A stretch of DNA of 64,000 bases. Source: Alloascoidea africana (taxonomy: Eukaryota; Ascomycota; Alloascoideomycetes; Alloascoideales; Alloascoideaceae). The notes under the pieces were generated by a model. It saw nothing but the letters and a program-made list of their open reading frames with translations, was not told the DNA's origin and searched no databases. Position numbers and translations under genes: made by a program. Where the stretch lies: assembly GCA_030581615.1 (NCBI GenBank), contig JAKTTT010000072.1, positions 1 through 64,000 on the forward strand, in the 5' to 3' direction. Positions 1 to 11,433 of the stretch are shown here, one piece after another (the stretch's first letter is position 1; every line of letters begins with the position of its first letter).

Positions 1-568
<568 letters not shown>

Positions 569-762
569 ACTGGATCGACTACAGTGCTTGACATGTGAAA
601 CCTGTGTTCGTTTATACAATTTGTAGCATCCTCACCCTCATCATCTCATTATCATTGTCATCTCTAAAGATAGTAAAAATATATATTACGATTTGAATAG
701 AGTAAGGTCGTAGAATGCAAATATTTTTGTAAATTTCTATGCTTCTTAAGGTTCTTAAATGT

Positions 763-2184
763 TCAGTCTACTCGATTCAGATTCAGAGCTTTGCTGACGA
801 ATAGTGCTTCCCGTCTCCCACTTTCCCAAGCTCCGTGTACACAACCGTTCCCATCCCACTCGGTATGCTCTCCAGCAAATCTCACTCTTCCAGAGCTGTG
901 TCCCTCTCGCAAACGATTGATGCAGACGATAGGGTCATCGCCTACTTTGCAAACCGTGTACGATCCTCTAATGAAGGGATTCTGCGTCCATGTGCTCGTA
1001 ACTAATCTTTTCGGTTCTGGGATACATGATTTCGAAATGCCTGATACAACTGAGAGCATGGGAAGAAGGTAGTTCCATGCCTTTGTTAGATCCTTCTCGA
1101 AGATTGGAGTTAGAGGGTCTTGAGTTAATGCCATGATTCGTCTTGAACCATTTATTAAGTGTTCATTCACGAAAACTATTGGATATGACCACTCCTCTAC
1201 CGTTGTGGAATGCTCGCTAAACGGCACACTGTTTCCAAGGCAAGTCCACCTTTCCTTTTCTGGCCAGAAAACAGTGTCAAACTCGAGGATAACTTTCCCC
1301 AGTGATGAAAACGACATCATATGAAATGCGCTCTCCAGGGATTTGGAGACCCGGGGCACCCACTTAATTGCACCAATTTCTGGAGGTTTCAATTGCAATA
1401 TACTCATTGGAACAGCCACAATAACATAATCTGCGAAAATTGTAAGATCAACATTCTCGTTTCCGTCGGTGCTCGCATTTACAACTATTTTACCGGGACA
1501 TTTTGTTTGGATTGATTTAACAACTGTATTTAGCGAAATTCTATTGTCGGGGATTGGTTTCTTGATCATGTTTATTACTGTATCGTATCCAGACTTGTTA
1601 TAAGCGTTTCTGCCAGTGTTTGTGCTAATCACTGCGTACTTTGCATTGAGTTTGTCCCATGACAATCCATGCCATAACTCCAAATATCTCAATGCTTGTG
1701 GAGCAAGTTCCTTCTGACGATCAGTAAGAGTAGCTTTTCTGCACTCGATGTACATGTCAACAATTTCTCTTAGCGGAACTTCGGGTCTTGTTAGATCATC
1801 AAGGTAGTACTTATCGATAAAATGCTCCATCTCCTGCACCACTTTGTGCAGTTGTGTCTGTTCCCGAAGCGGTATCAAACCTTCCTTGGTGTAAAGGTCA
1901 TCACAAGCATCATCATAGTATAATTGAGTGTTTTCCTTGAGCATAGGAAGGTCGAACAGTTTATTACAGAGAGTATCGTGGAACCAACTCGCACCAAGAT
2001 CGATGGGTTGGTTGGGATTGGTGCGGTCAGTTTGTATTCTCCCGCCGATGCTGCTTTGGGCCTCCAGCAAGACGGCGTCTACGCCTTGTAGAAGAAGTTC
2101 AGCAGTGGCCGTAACACCAGCCATTCCGGCTCCAACCACAACGACTTGGTGTTTTCTCATGTTCTCTGTTGGTGCTTGACCCAT
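763..2184 (-). CDS. FMS1: FMS1-type polyamine oxidase (flavin amine oxidase)
   Basis: Predicted FAD-dependent amine oxidase of 473 residues that would oxidise spermine and related amines; in S. cerevisiae this step feeds beta-alanine and pantothenate synthesis. The N terminus has the dinucleotide-binding motif VVVVGAGMAG (about residues 14-23), followed by LLEAQSSIGGRIQT, typical of the family. GASWFHDTLCNKL matches the substrate-side region of polyamine oxidases. The C terminus has RVRFAGEHTEWDGNGCVHGA, the second FAD-binding block. The length is close to that of S. cerevisiae Fms1 (508). The ATG at 2184 opens the frame just before the FAD motif. No signal peptide or C-terminal SKL is seen, so it is probably cytosolic. 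The gene converges with ATP2. Confidence 0.9.
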   Translation of the reverse strand: MGQAPTENMRKHQVVVVGAGMAGVTATAELLLQGVDAVLLEAQSSIGGRIQTDRTNPNQPIDLGASWFHDTLCNKLFDLPMLKENTQLYYDDACDDLYTKEGLIPLREQTQLHKVVQEMEHFIDKYYLDDLTRPEVPLREIVDMYIECRKATLTDRQKELAPQALRYLELWHGLSWDKLNAKYAVISTNTGRNAYNKSGYDTVINMIKKPIPDNRISLNTVVKSIQTKCPGKIVVNASTDGNENVDLTIFADYVIVAVPMSILQLKPPEIGAIKWVPRVSKSLESAFHMMSFSSLGKVILEFDTVFWPEKERWTCLGNSVPFSEHSTTVEEWSYPIVFVNEHLINGSRRIMALTQDPLTPIFEKDLTKAWNYLLPMLSVVSGISKSCIPEPKRLVTSTWTQNPFIRGSYTVCKVGDDPIVCINRLREGHSSGRVRFAGEHTEWDGNGCVHGAWESGRREALFVSKALNLNRVD

Positions 2185-5100
2185 TGGTTTTTCGAAAGTT
2201 CTATTAAGCGCTTGAGATCCAAACTTTCTGGTGAGAGGTTACCCCGACTTTTGAATCCGAACTCTAAAACGTGGGAGTTTTCATTTTTGGAACAAATAAT
2301 ACCGATGGTCACCGCATGAGCAGTTTATATTTTATTGATTTCGGCAACTCTGATAGCCTTCAGAAGTTGTATTCGCAAATGAGTAAAACGGCTAGCATAA
2401 ATTGGCCTCCCTCCAGTTTCATTTACTGATCTTCAAGAGTGCACTTTCCCCCGACCAGGTGAATTCATTATCCAGATTTACCTTTTTGCTCAACATATAA
2501 CTGTTATATCACTGCATTATAAAAAGATAGATGGTGCATTTGGGGCAATAGAAAACCGGTGTTTGAGATCTAATACACAAAGTTTTGAAATGCACTTACC
2601 TTATTATGTCCTGGAACTGAATGTCAAGTTACAGAAGGAGTTGAGTACTCAGTTACATTTCAGAGATTTCTTGGGGCTATTGAAATTATCGGGGATTTCC
2701 AATCTATTAGAGACCGAATTGGTAACATCAACGTAAATGACAATTGTGAGGAGTTGAAAAGCCCGTTCTGTTAACTCATTCGTGAATCATGATTTAACAC
2801 TTGTGATCTCCTGTTTAGTTCATTTTCTAGTAAGGAATTACTTGGTTTCGGTGCTCTTGAATTCATTCCGTTGTTAATTACAATGGCTGTTACAACTCAA
2901 TTTCCTGTGGGTTGAAAGCGTGATGATTTGATTAACTACCCTTTTCATGTCCTCTTACACCAACCAAGCATTACTATGTGCTTTGTGCTTGACGACAATT
3001 CTTTTTGTCGATTGTTTCAGCCCTCGGTATCTTTATCATGTTTTTTTTTTGGAAAATCCATTCCGTATGCAAACTCTGGTTCAATCCTTTTGAACTCTAG
3101 ACTACATCGTGATGCCTTTGAAGCGTTTGAACGAGGGCAATTTACCCTTAATGAACGGAGAAGGGTAATCTCAATTTTCAAATTTTTGATTCTTCTCCCG
3201 GATTAAGATTCATAGCCCTTGAGCCAAGCGTTCTTGTAATTTCAGGAACGCTTGTTCATAGTCTTTTGCTTCATATACGTATGAAAAAAAAACAATCTCT
3301 TTACGGAGTAAAGCATTGTTAGCAATAAAATACACAAGGTGAATCTAGATGTAGCACATGCAATAGCTGAATTTCTGACTTTTAAAAAAACTATTGTCTC
3401 TGAGTTCCTCTGATCCAATATTATCCCTCAGAGCAGAAATAGATACTTTCCTCAACACGTATACCTATTAATGGATGATGTTATCGCACGAGCTGGCAAG
3501 GAAGGAGCGTGAGATGTGACAATAACAATCAGTTGAAGAGGAATATGTAGCAGGACACTAAGTATGAACGTAAATCTTCGCTTGATCTTTCTTTACCCCT
3601 GAGAATACAATTTATATCTCTCTAAGCCGCTTAGGCTTCTCAGTAGTTATCTTAAATGTCAATAACTAAAGTTAGCGCCTTTTGTTGAAACAGATTTGTT
3701 AAACAAACGCGATGTCCAAAAACTGCCTAAGACATTTTCTGAAAGCGAGCTTAATTGTTTGTTGAAGGTTTCAATTGGTTGATCCAACGTGAATAGAGCC
3801 AAATTACTTGATATAACCAGGTACCATTGCGAACTACACAGAAAAGCTATTCCCCAAAAAAGAATATTAGAGGAGGAAGACTTGGCCAATGAACCTCCCA
3901 TTGTCGGCCATGAACTTGAGACACAAAGATCACAATTGGGATCATGTCAACTTGTCTACAAAATTAAACGCTGAAAAGAAAAACGGTTAAATTAAACGCC
4001 CTCCACAAAACCAAGAACATGTCCACATTAGTTTACAAGCTAGCCTCGGATCCAGAATGTTGTCTACGCTTCGCGATTAGTTATCCTGGGAAAACATGTT
4101 CAGTAGTCGCTGTAGGTCTTTACTTTGGCTCAAAAAATCTTAACCATATGCAAAGCCTATATATAATTTTAACTTTCCTGGTTCGGTAACTAACAAGAAA
4201 AGTAGAATGAAAGCGCCAACATGTGGCTAATTGGATTACCAAGACCCTTCAAATGCTATAACATTAGGCAAGTGTTCCGTTTCAAAAACATAAATGATAT
4301 CCAAAGAATGAGATTTAGATAAAAATAGAAAGCTACCGGAATCAAAAACAAGTACTTCATTAGTTTTAATAGGGGGTGTAGCGATTTTGTTGGGTAAGAA
4401 TAGGTCCACGGTTTGCTATAGAGAAGAGCATTGCCCTTTGCCAATTATTAATCGAGTAAAAGTTTGAAAAGCTGAAGATGTATAAGGCTATATTCAGAAA
4501 AGCAAGCATTTCAGTACTTTTGCACTTACATGATCTAGCTTAACCAGTGTGCTAACGTCTGATGTTCATTGAAAGTATGGAATATTCTGCTACTGGGCAC
4601 AATGGCTGTTCTACAACTCAGGTAAGATGGTGGATATACCTTTTCCTCAGTAGTGAAAAGAAGAGTTCAACAAAATTGAGTACAGTTCCCTTTTCGCCTT
4701 ACGCTCCTAAAACACGCTATCACTAGTTTTTGCTGGTTAAGCTTGGAACGTAGTTGGTCACGGTTTGTAAGTGCCAATTGTAGTAATAGTGGCAATAGGC
4801 ATAATGACAAAGCTTTTCAGTAACTTGTCTCTCTTGCTCCCCCCTTCAAAGATTGCTAAAAAGACCGAATTAATCCCTATCAGACAAGAAAATCGATGAC
4901 TCTCACGTCTATATGTTTTACCAACTCTGAGAACAACAGCTTATTTGGGTTAGCATTTTTCTACTCTGTTTCCGCCACTATATCAGCATCAACCAATGCT
5001 AACCCTTCTTCGGCATGTTCTTGTTGCACCAGGTGAGAAATATAGTTAACGTTGCATTTCTCCGAAGTTTGTAAACTTTAATATTCCATGTTGGGCACAG

Positions 5101-5227
5101 GCATCTCCTGCTCTCGAACCACTATTTATATTCCTTGAACTTTCGCTTTCTTTTTTCTTCTCCTTTTCCCTTTTACTCCAGTCAAGTCTGTCTCTGCCAG
5201 AATCACTAGCCGCCTTATTCGTTCACT
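2185..5227. other. 3.0-kb intergenic region upstream of FMS1 and the TIR-like gene
   Basis: No reading frame here has family resemblance; the longest open frames are under 95 codons with composition typical of random AT-rich DNA. The region holds the FMS1 promoter at its left end and the promoter of the cell-wall gene at its right end. A TATTTATA element lies at about 5123-5130, some 100 bp before the cell-wall ATG. A short degenerate direct repeat (ACAATGGCTGTT followed by ACAACTCA, with a 2-nt insertion in one copy) occurs near 2879 and 4599. No RNA gene was recognised. Confidence 0.6.
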
Positions 5228-5857
5228 ATGAAGTTCTCCACAGTTGCCCTCTTGTCAATGCTTGCAAGCATTGCTACAGCTGCCAACCAAGCAGATGACG
5301 AATACGTTGTCTCTGCCTTTGATTTCATCAAGAGCAACTTCAACAACATTATTCCTTACGTTGGAGATGTTCCCCCAGAATTGTTGTCTATCTATAGACA
5401 GGTTGCTACCTACACTGACGGTTCATTCACAACTGACGAGGCTCTCGTTGACTCCTTCCCTACTACCCAGTACGTGAGCTTCCTGGACATCCTTTCCTCC
5501 CACGGAATTGATGCTGGAATCGGTGGTGGTGATGCTTCCTCCAGCGCTGAACCTTCTGAGACTGCTGAAAGCTCTTCGGCCGCTGTTACTGAATCAGCAG
5601 AAGCCTCTGAGAGTTCCGCCGTTGCTACCTCTTCATCAGCTGAGGTTTCATCCACCATTAATGAGAGCTCTGGCTCCGCTGATGCTGCCTCTTCTGAGTC
5701 TACTGTTCAATCCAGAGCTTCTTCCTCTGCTTCCGCTGCTAGCAATTCTTCTTCTTCGGACAGTGGTTCCTCTGGTGCTGGTGCCCTCAGTGTTGAGAGA
5801 ATGTTTTTGGTTCCCGCTGCTGTTGTAGCAGGATCCATCCTTGTTGGACTTTTGTAA
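5228..5857 (+). CDS. SRP1/TIP1 (TIR/PAU)-family GPI cell-wall mannoprotein
   Basis: Predicted secreted GPI-anchored wall protein of 209 residues. Residues 1-19 form a signal peptide (MKFSTVALLSMLASIATA). Residues 20-100 match the SRP1/TIP1 domain of cold- and anaerobiosis-induced mannoproteins, including FIKSNFNNIIPYVGDVPPEL and YVSFLDILSSHGID. About 85 residues rich in Ser, Ala and Glu follow and would be heavily O-mannosylated. The tail is a hydrophobic GPI signal (FLVPAAVVAGSILVGLL). Which family member it corresponds to cannot be decided from sequence alone. It stands alone, with 3.0 kb empty before it and 2.4 kb after it. That isolation is compatible with a large regulatory region, but no operator was identified. 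Confidence 0.87.
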   Translation: MKFSTVALLSMLASIATAANQADDEYVVSAFDFIKSNFNNIIPYVGDVPPELLSIYRQVATYTDGSFTTDEALVDSFPTTQYVSFLDILSSHGIDAGIGGGDASSSAEPSETAESSSAAVTESAEASESSAVATSSSAEVSSTINESSGSADAASSESTVQSRASSSASAASNSSSSDSGSSGAGALSVERMFLVPAAVVAGSILVGLL

Positions 5858-8281
5858 AGTCGCTTAGCTTCAAATCCCTACTTTTTTCCCTTTAATATTG
5901 TACTACTCAATAATCTGTATAATTTTGCGGCTATAATAATACATTGTTCTTGTTTATCAGCAGAACAATAGAATTTAATATTACATGCTCGTAAATGTAG
6001 GGCAGAAAACTATTAACGTGGCACTTTATCAGAACTTTCTCTCCAAGTCAGAGAATCAAACAATCTTTTCATGATATCAAAAGAGATTATCTTCCATTCG
6101 GCCATTGGCGTGAAAAATTTCGATCTTGCATCAACCAATCCAAAAAATAGAACAAGAACATGTCCTTATCCCCGCTTTTCCTTTTACGAGCATGGATATC
6201 TCTAGTTAGCGCTGCTTCCTTAAACCGCAAACCTTAAAAAATCGGCGAACATATGTTCACCGCTCTTGTTTGGTTCAGAGAATAAAACAAGGCAGAGTGT
6301 CTGGCGCTCGGAAAAAGGCAATATTTGTTTCAATTGCGTAGCATCCAAAATGAGATAGCAATTGGCTTTTGAGTAAGAAATATCATGATGTGTTCACCAT
6401 TGCTATAGCCATGCAACACAATGCCTGGGATAAGATAGATTTGCTTGGCTTGATTAAGGATTTTGTAAAATGGTGGGAAAAACTGAATAGTCCTTTTCCT
6501 TAACTACAATCTGAAAGATGGTTGTGATAAGTTATCGCCACGAGTTGTTGGAATAGAATCTCTGTCAAATTTGTTTACATTCATCATCATTTTTTGTAGA
6601 TTAGTTCACGCTTGAGATGTTCATAAAAAGCAATCTAAAAGGTGTATTATTCCTTTTCCCATTTAGCTGAAATTTGGAAGTGGCACAATCATAAGATTTC
6701 CTTCTATCTTCAGATGTAGTCATTTTGTTCTAAGGTTTTTGCTTTGGGGTTTGGTATTCTGGTACTCAAAACAGTTTAAACAAAGCTTTAGCGAAAGCGC
6801 TTCTGGCAAAACGTGTGCTAAGCTTATTAGGCTGATACACAGCCTGTTTCCTCTCTTACGCTCTTTAAAAGAATTATTCTTCCCTATGAAAAGAACGTCC
6901 AAAGAATCCTTTAAAGCTTACTCAGAAAAGCTAGTGCTAGTGGTTTTCTGTAACTTGCCTTTGTTTTCGTACAAAAATATTAATATTCAAGCTTGTATGT
7001 AGCAGGCAAGTGGGTTCCTGGCCTATTCTAGATCAGGCATCAGGCGGCCAATGCTTTTCACGTTGTTTTGTTGTTATTTGAAAGGCCTCAAAAAAAGGAG
7101 TCGTCAAACAAACCTGATGTTTCTGTAAATGTCATACGTCAGATCATATGAAATAATAAATCCTTTGCTACCAGCTTTGTACTCCTTTAATTATGTGCCG
7201 ATGGCATATGTTGGCCGGTCACACCAGCCGCACTGTGCAGGATCGGAATAACTAATCAGGCTCGGCCTTTCTGTCACAGTTTATGTCTTTGTAAGTTCGG
7301 ATAAAGGTCTCTAGTTTTACCACTAGCTTGCTTTTCTGAATAAAAAAGATGATTATCGATAAGAATAGCGTATAATCTTAAATGCAGAAAGAAATTCATG
7401 TCAGATGTTTGCATTCATAACATGTTAAAGACAAGCCAACCCTGTCATTCAGTTATTAGCAGTTATTAAACAATTAAAACATTAATTTTCAAGGAAATGT
7501 CGATCAATTGTTAGATGCAATTTCAGTTGCTGGACACTAAACTTTCAAGAGCAGACTTTTCAAATACTAAATCTGGATGGAAATACATTAGATGTAATCA
7601 ATCAGTAGTTTCTCCGGTTTCTAATTGTTCTTATGCTAATTAAAAAGGGCAACTGGTTTTAAAAGACTGATTGGCTTATTTCCTTCAGGGTTATCCTCTC
7701 CTTAAAAGCACATACAAAGGGCCATTTGAGGCTTCCGTGCCTCGTTCTAGCTCGTCTCAATACAAAATAGCAGAGCTGACAGAACAATAAACAATGTTCA
7801 ATCAGTCTTTAACTAATCAATATGGAAGCTGAAAAGCACTTCATCATTTATCTAACTTTTTGCAATGTCTTAAAAAACAACATCTACGAATCATAAACTC
7901 CGGCTTCGCTTGTATTCATTTTGCGTTCTTTATTTATGTTTCAAATGCACTTTTTAACCGGGTTCTTTGTATCCTGCTGTGCGATGTTGATATGCTGGCA
8001 TAGACCACCAGGTTTATGCAGAAAATTCGAGACTTGGGTAGCCAGATCCGGGATCAATATATTAAGAGTTGGATTCCGTCAAAACATTGTGTTTCTTCTC
8101 TGTGTATCACTTTTCTTTCTTCTATTTCTTTCCAAAAGTCCTTCATTTTTTGAATTTATTTAGGTAGCTTGATCGTTCTCCCGCTCCTTTCCTCTTAGAT
8201 CCAAAGCTGTTCCAATTCTTTACACTTTTTTCCCCAATTACCATTTTAGGTACAATATTTCACCTTATTCCTTGAAACGCC
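5858..8281. other. 2.4-kb intergenic region after the TIR-like gene
   Basis: The first 100 bp contain AT-rich sequence suited to transcript termination of the cell-wall gene. The rest carries only small open frames without family resemblance and no recognisable RNA gene. A 17-bp stretch at 7326-7342 is the exact reverse complement of 4491-4507, across the cell-wall gene, but the match does not extend. The last few hundred bases would be the promoter of the glutaredoxin-like gene. Confidence 0.55.
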
Positions 8282-9248
8282 ATGTACATACCGGTTATAA
8301 CGCCAATTTCCCAGTTTTTGGGATTCTCAACAATAGAAAAGAAGCCAAAAGTAGTCCCAAAAGAACTGAGGAAGAAAGTGTATGCAATGATAGATGAGCA
8401 TCCTGTTTTCATCGCAAGCAAAAGGTGAGAAAGAAGAAAACTCTAATTTTCTCAATTCTGCAACTAACAGAATATCTCTCAAGCTATTCACTGTAAGCTG
8501 ATTTAGTTTTATGACCGCCGAGAAATGAATTTAAACAGAAATTTAAGATCCTGAAAGATGTTAACAGCTTGTGTTAGACCATGTATAAAGGCCAAAAATA
8601 CGCTTGCAAAAGCGAATGCCAATGCGTTCGTTTTAAATATAGATGAAGAAGGCAAGTCATTTTCTCAGTCTCGGCTATCGTATTGATAGATCCATCAATA
8701 AGCTTTAAGGAATATCAAGGCCAGATTCTAACCTTCCAATTACAGAGCATGGTGATTTAATATTACAAGTTCTGCAAGAACTTACTCTTCAAACTTCTCT
8801 TCCAAACATTTTCATCGGAAGAAACCACATTGGGGGAAACTCCAAATTACAGAAACTGAAAAAGAGTGGTGAATTGGAGTACGTGATTGTTAGAGTAACA
8901 AATGCAGCAGAGGCTGAAAAAGAGTTGATACGATCTCTAAAGTTATCCAGATCCAAGCGCTCGATGAGAAAGCCTTCATCAAAGCCAGTGGCTTCTACGC
9001 CTAAACAACAAAATTCACCTGAAGAACCAGAAAACTCAACAGAGGAATGTACCATCCCAGAAACAAAAGACACAAAAGAGTCAGAAAACTTAAATGCCCC
9101 AATAGTCTGTAGATCAGGATCAACGGCAAGCTCTCAAGAGTCTAATGTTTCAGAATGGACAAGTGGAGAAGGTGATCAATGCTCCCAGTTCACCGAGCCC
9201 TCCGATGTAGAAGAAGCTGTTGATGTCAAGCCAATGAAGGTTAATTGA
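8282..9248 (+). CDS. glutaredoxin-fold protein with Ser/Glu-rich tail, four exons including a 9-nt exon
   Basis: Model: exons 8282-8424, 8484-8492, 8578-8651 and 8746-9248, giving 242 residues. Exon 1 ends in VFIASK. The 9-nt exon adds residues that restore a canonical SKSY before the active site. Exon 3 reads PCIKAKNTLAKANANAFVLNIDEE. Exon 4 supplies SLPNIFIGRNHIGGNSKLQKLKKSGEL, the cis-Pro and GG glutathione-binding blocks of dithiol glutaredoxins. Introns 1 and 2 are GT-AG; intron 3 is GC-AG with donor GGCAAGT and branch TCTAAC. All phases agree. With this splicing the active site reads SKSYSLPC, so the first, nucleophilic cysteine of CPYC is serine. Residues after about 150 form a hydrophilic Ser/Glu/Lys tail. 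Splicing is inferred only from sequence, and skipping the 9-nt exon also keeps the frame. The fold is well supported; activity is doubtful. Confidence 0.75.
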
Positions 9249-9753
9249 GACTAGCATGTGTTGCCTTGTCAACCCCAAACGCAACGACTTTTCTTCTAAA
9301 AGTAATGTATCTGGGGTTTTCATTTTTGTATCTAAACAGTCTCCTAACTCTGATGGTATAATCTCTGGAGAAATCCACGAGTGGATCTGGGTCTTTTTTT
9401 GTATTGTCAACTTGTGTGTAAATTTTAGTAGTATCAGGAAGTTTTATTGATAATAAAGGATTGCAATTAACATAAAAACAGTAATTTCAAGCTTGTCTGT
9501 GATCCCCATTTGCAGGTGTATTAGACCGAAAACATATGCAATCATAAAAGTATTGACAACCTTTTTTGAAATGTGTAAAGTTCTAACGGTGCACTTAACT
9601 TATAAACAGAGAGTAAATGTATGGATTGACTACATTTCAGGGCTACTCACACATATAAAATGTCAATTAGTATTAACTAAAAGTTGAAAAATTACATAGG
9701 GCTTGACTTACAATTCCCATGATATTCTCAAGTATCGGTAAGTTTCGTTCTAT
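9249..9753. other. intergenic region between convergent genes
   Basis: This 0.5-kb stretch separates the 3' ends of the glutaredoxin-like gene and VRP1. It is AT-rich and holds only short chance frames. It would contain the two transcript ends. Confidence 0.6.
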
Positions 9754-11433
9754 CTATGCGAACGCAGCTAGGTTAAGGGGTACTGAACTTCCACGACCAG
9801 AAGGATACAGCTTCTGCTTTCCTTCGAACCTTCTGGGCTTGGGAATTTCCTTTTGGTTCTTGAAGACGAATCTCGAGTCTTCAATTGTAATTCTCTTTGC
9901 TGGTTCAGCAGGGTTTGATGCCGAAGATGTTCTATTATGACCTCCGGCAATTGTGTATAACGAAGGATCAATCTTACGTAAATTGGCCCCAGAAGCCTGT
10001 TGGCTGTTTATATGGGAATCTGGCTCTGAGCCGTCTGCATGAGAAGAGCCAAACCTTCTTGGAAATCGAGAGTGTCCTCCATTTGTTGTATGGTGGTGAT
10101 TATGCGCATGAGACGGGGATCCTGGCGCCGGAACTGATGGGGGCGGCGGTGGAACAGCTGAGGGAGCTTGTGATGGAGGTGGAGGTGGTGGTGGGGGAAG
10201 AGATGAAGATGCTACTGGAGCACGGCTAGTTGGTGCTGATCCAGGAGGAGGAGGTGGAGGTGGAGGAGGCGTACTTGACACCGAAGGGGGATGGATAGAT
10301 GGTGCCGGAGGTGTTAGAGAGCTTCTCGATGGAGGAAAGCTTTGAGTTGCTGGAAAGACTGGAACACCAGGTCCAGATGAAAAAGAGGGAGGTGCCTGTG
10401 GGGGAATCGGGGGAGGTGAAGGAGTAGACGCGCTTGAGCCAACTGAGGAAACAGAAGATGATCTATGACTTCGATTTCCAACCGCAAGAAGAGAAGATTT
10501 CTTTGGAGGCGGTGGTGCTGGGGACTTTCTTCCTACGATGGAAGCAATTGATGGTTTTGAGGCAGGTACAGGAGGTGTTCTTCCACCACGCCGTGAAGGG
10601 GGGTGGCTAGAAGGTGGCACTGGCGGTGCTGCTGAAGGAGGTGGCACGTCAGAATGTGCCCTGTTTCTGTTCATACCGGGAACTGGGGGAGGAGGTGCAC
10701 CTGGGACTGCTGGAGGAGTTCTCGAGGGGCTAGTTGATGCTGGCCCGAATCCAGGGTTTGATACATGACGAAGTGAAGGAAAGGTAGGAGCGTTTGAAGA
10801 TGGCGCGATAATAGTTGGGATCTTTGGAGCAGATGCACTGGGGGGTGGAGGTGGAGGAGGAGAGGATGAGTGAATACCTCCAGGTGGAATTGGCGGTGCT
10901 GGTGCTGATGGAGCTGCTGATGTTGGCCTTGGAGCTGACGAAATTCTTCCTTTTGAAGACATGGGTCGTGATTTTGGAACCAAGGATGGCGGAGTAGGAG
11001 CTGAAGGAGGTCTTGGACCGTCATTGACTTTCGATCCGACATGTCTCAATTTGGGCATTCCGCCAGCGAAGAGTCCCGCAAGCTGTGGTGGGCCAGCAGA
11101 AACTGCAGACTGATCATTACCTCTTCCATTAGCATTAGGCGATGAAGGCACCTTTGGAGCACGGCCTCCTGGAATTGGAGGTGCTGGAGCACCCATACCC
11201 ATACCCATACCCATGCCCATGCCCATGCCCATAGGTGGGCCAGAGCTTCCACCAGACTGACCTCCAACTACCGGTTTGCTTCGATCGTTTGTTTGGACAG
11301 TCTTCAGTTTCTTTCCTTTTCGTATATCTCCAAGAAGTGCGTCTACACTGACCGGAGGAGCTGAAGGTCTGGGACCTGCTGGAGCGCCTCCAGGAGGAGG
11401 CGGTGGCGGTGGTGGTGGCGGCGGTGCACCCAT
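9754..11433 (-). CDS. VRP1: verprolin/WIP, actin- and Las17-binding protein
   Basis: Proline-rich cortical actin protein of 559 residues that links actin to the WASP homologue Las17 and type I myosin at endocytic patches. After an N-terminal polyproline run come a WH2 motif (VDALLGDIRKGKKLK, about residues 30-44) and a second, weaker one (LAGLFAGGMPKLRHVG, about 118-133). A long proline-rich region with many PPPPP tracts follows. The C terminus has the WASP-binding signature RFVFKNQKEIPKPRRF and KLYPSGRGSSVPLNL. A (Met-Gly)n run lies near residue 70. S. cerevisiae Vrp1 is longer (817), mostly through more proline repeats. The start is ATG at 11433. The window also holds a type I myosin, its known partner. 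Confidence 0.93.
   Translation of the reverse strand: MGAPPPPPPPPPPPGGAPAGPRPSAPPVSVDALLGDIRKGKKLKTVQTNDRSKPVVGGQSGGSSGPPMGMGMGMGMGMGMGAPAPPIPGGRAPKVPSSPNANGRGNDQSAVSAGPPQLAGLFAGGMPKLRHVGSKVNDGPRPPSAPTPPSLVPKSRPMSSKGRISSAPRPTSAAPSAPAPPIPPGGIHSSSPPPPPPPSASAPKIPTIIAPSSNAPTFPSLRHVSNPGFGPASTSPSRTPPAVPGAPPPPVPGMNRNRAHSDVPPPSAAPPVPPSSHPPSRRGGRTPPVPASKPSIASIVGRKSPAPPPPKKSSLLAVGNRSHRSSSVSSVGSSASTPSPPPIPPQAPPSFSSGPGVPVFPATQSFPPSRSSLTPPAPSIHPPSVSSTPPPPPPPPPGSAPTSRAPVASSSLPPPPPPPPSQAPSAVPPPPPSVPAPGSPSHAHNHHHTTNGGHSRFPRRFGSSHADGSEPDSHINSQQASGANLRKIDPSLYTIAGGHNRTSSASNPAEPAKRITIEDSRFVFKNQKEIPKPRRFEGKQKLYPSGRGSSVPLNLAAFA

Noticed and set aside
4491-7342. Inverted repeat around the cell-wall gene (17 bp at 4491-4507 and 7326-7342)
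   Set aside because: The exact match does not extend on either side. A single 17-mer in AT-rich DNA is weak evidence.
10538-10768. Gly/Glu-rich frame antisense to VRP1
   Set aside because: It is the shadow of proline codons on the other strand.
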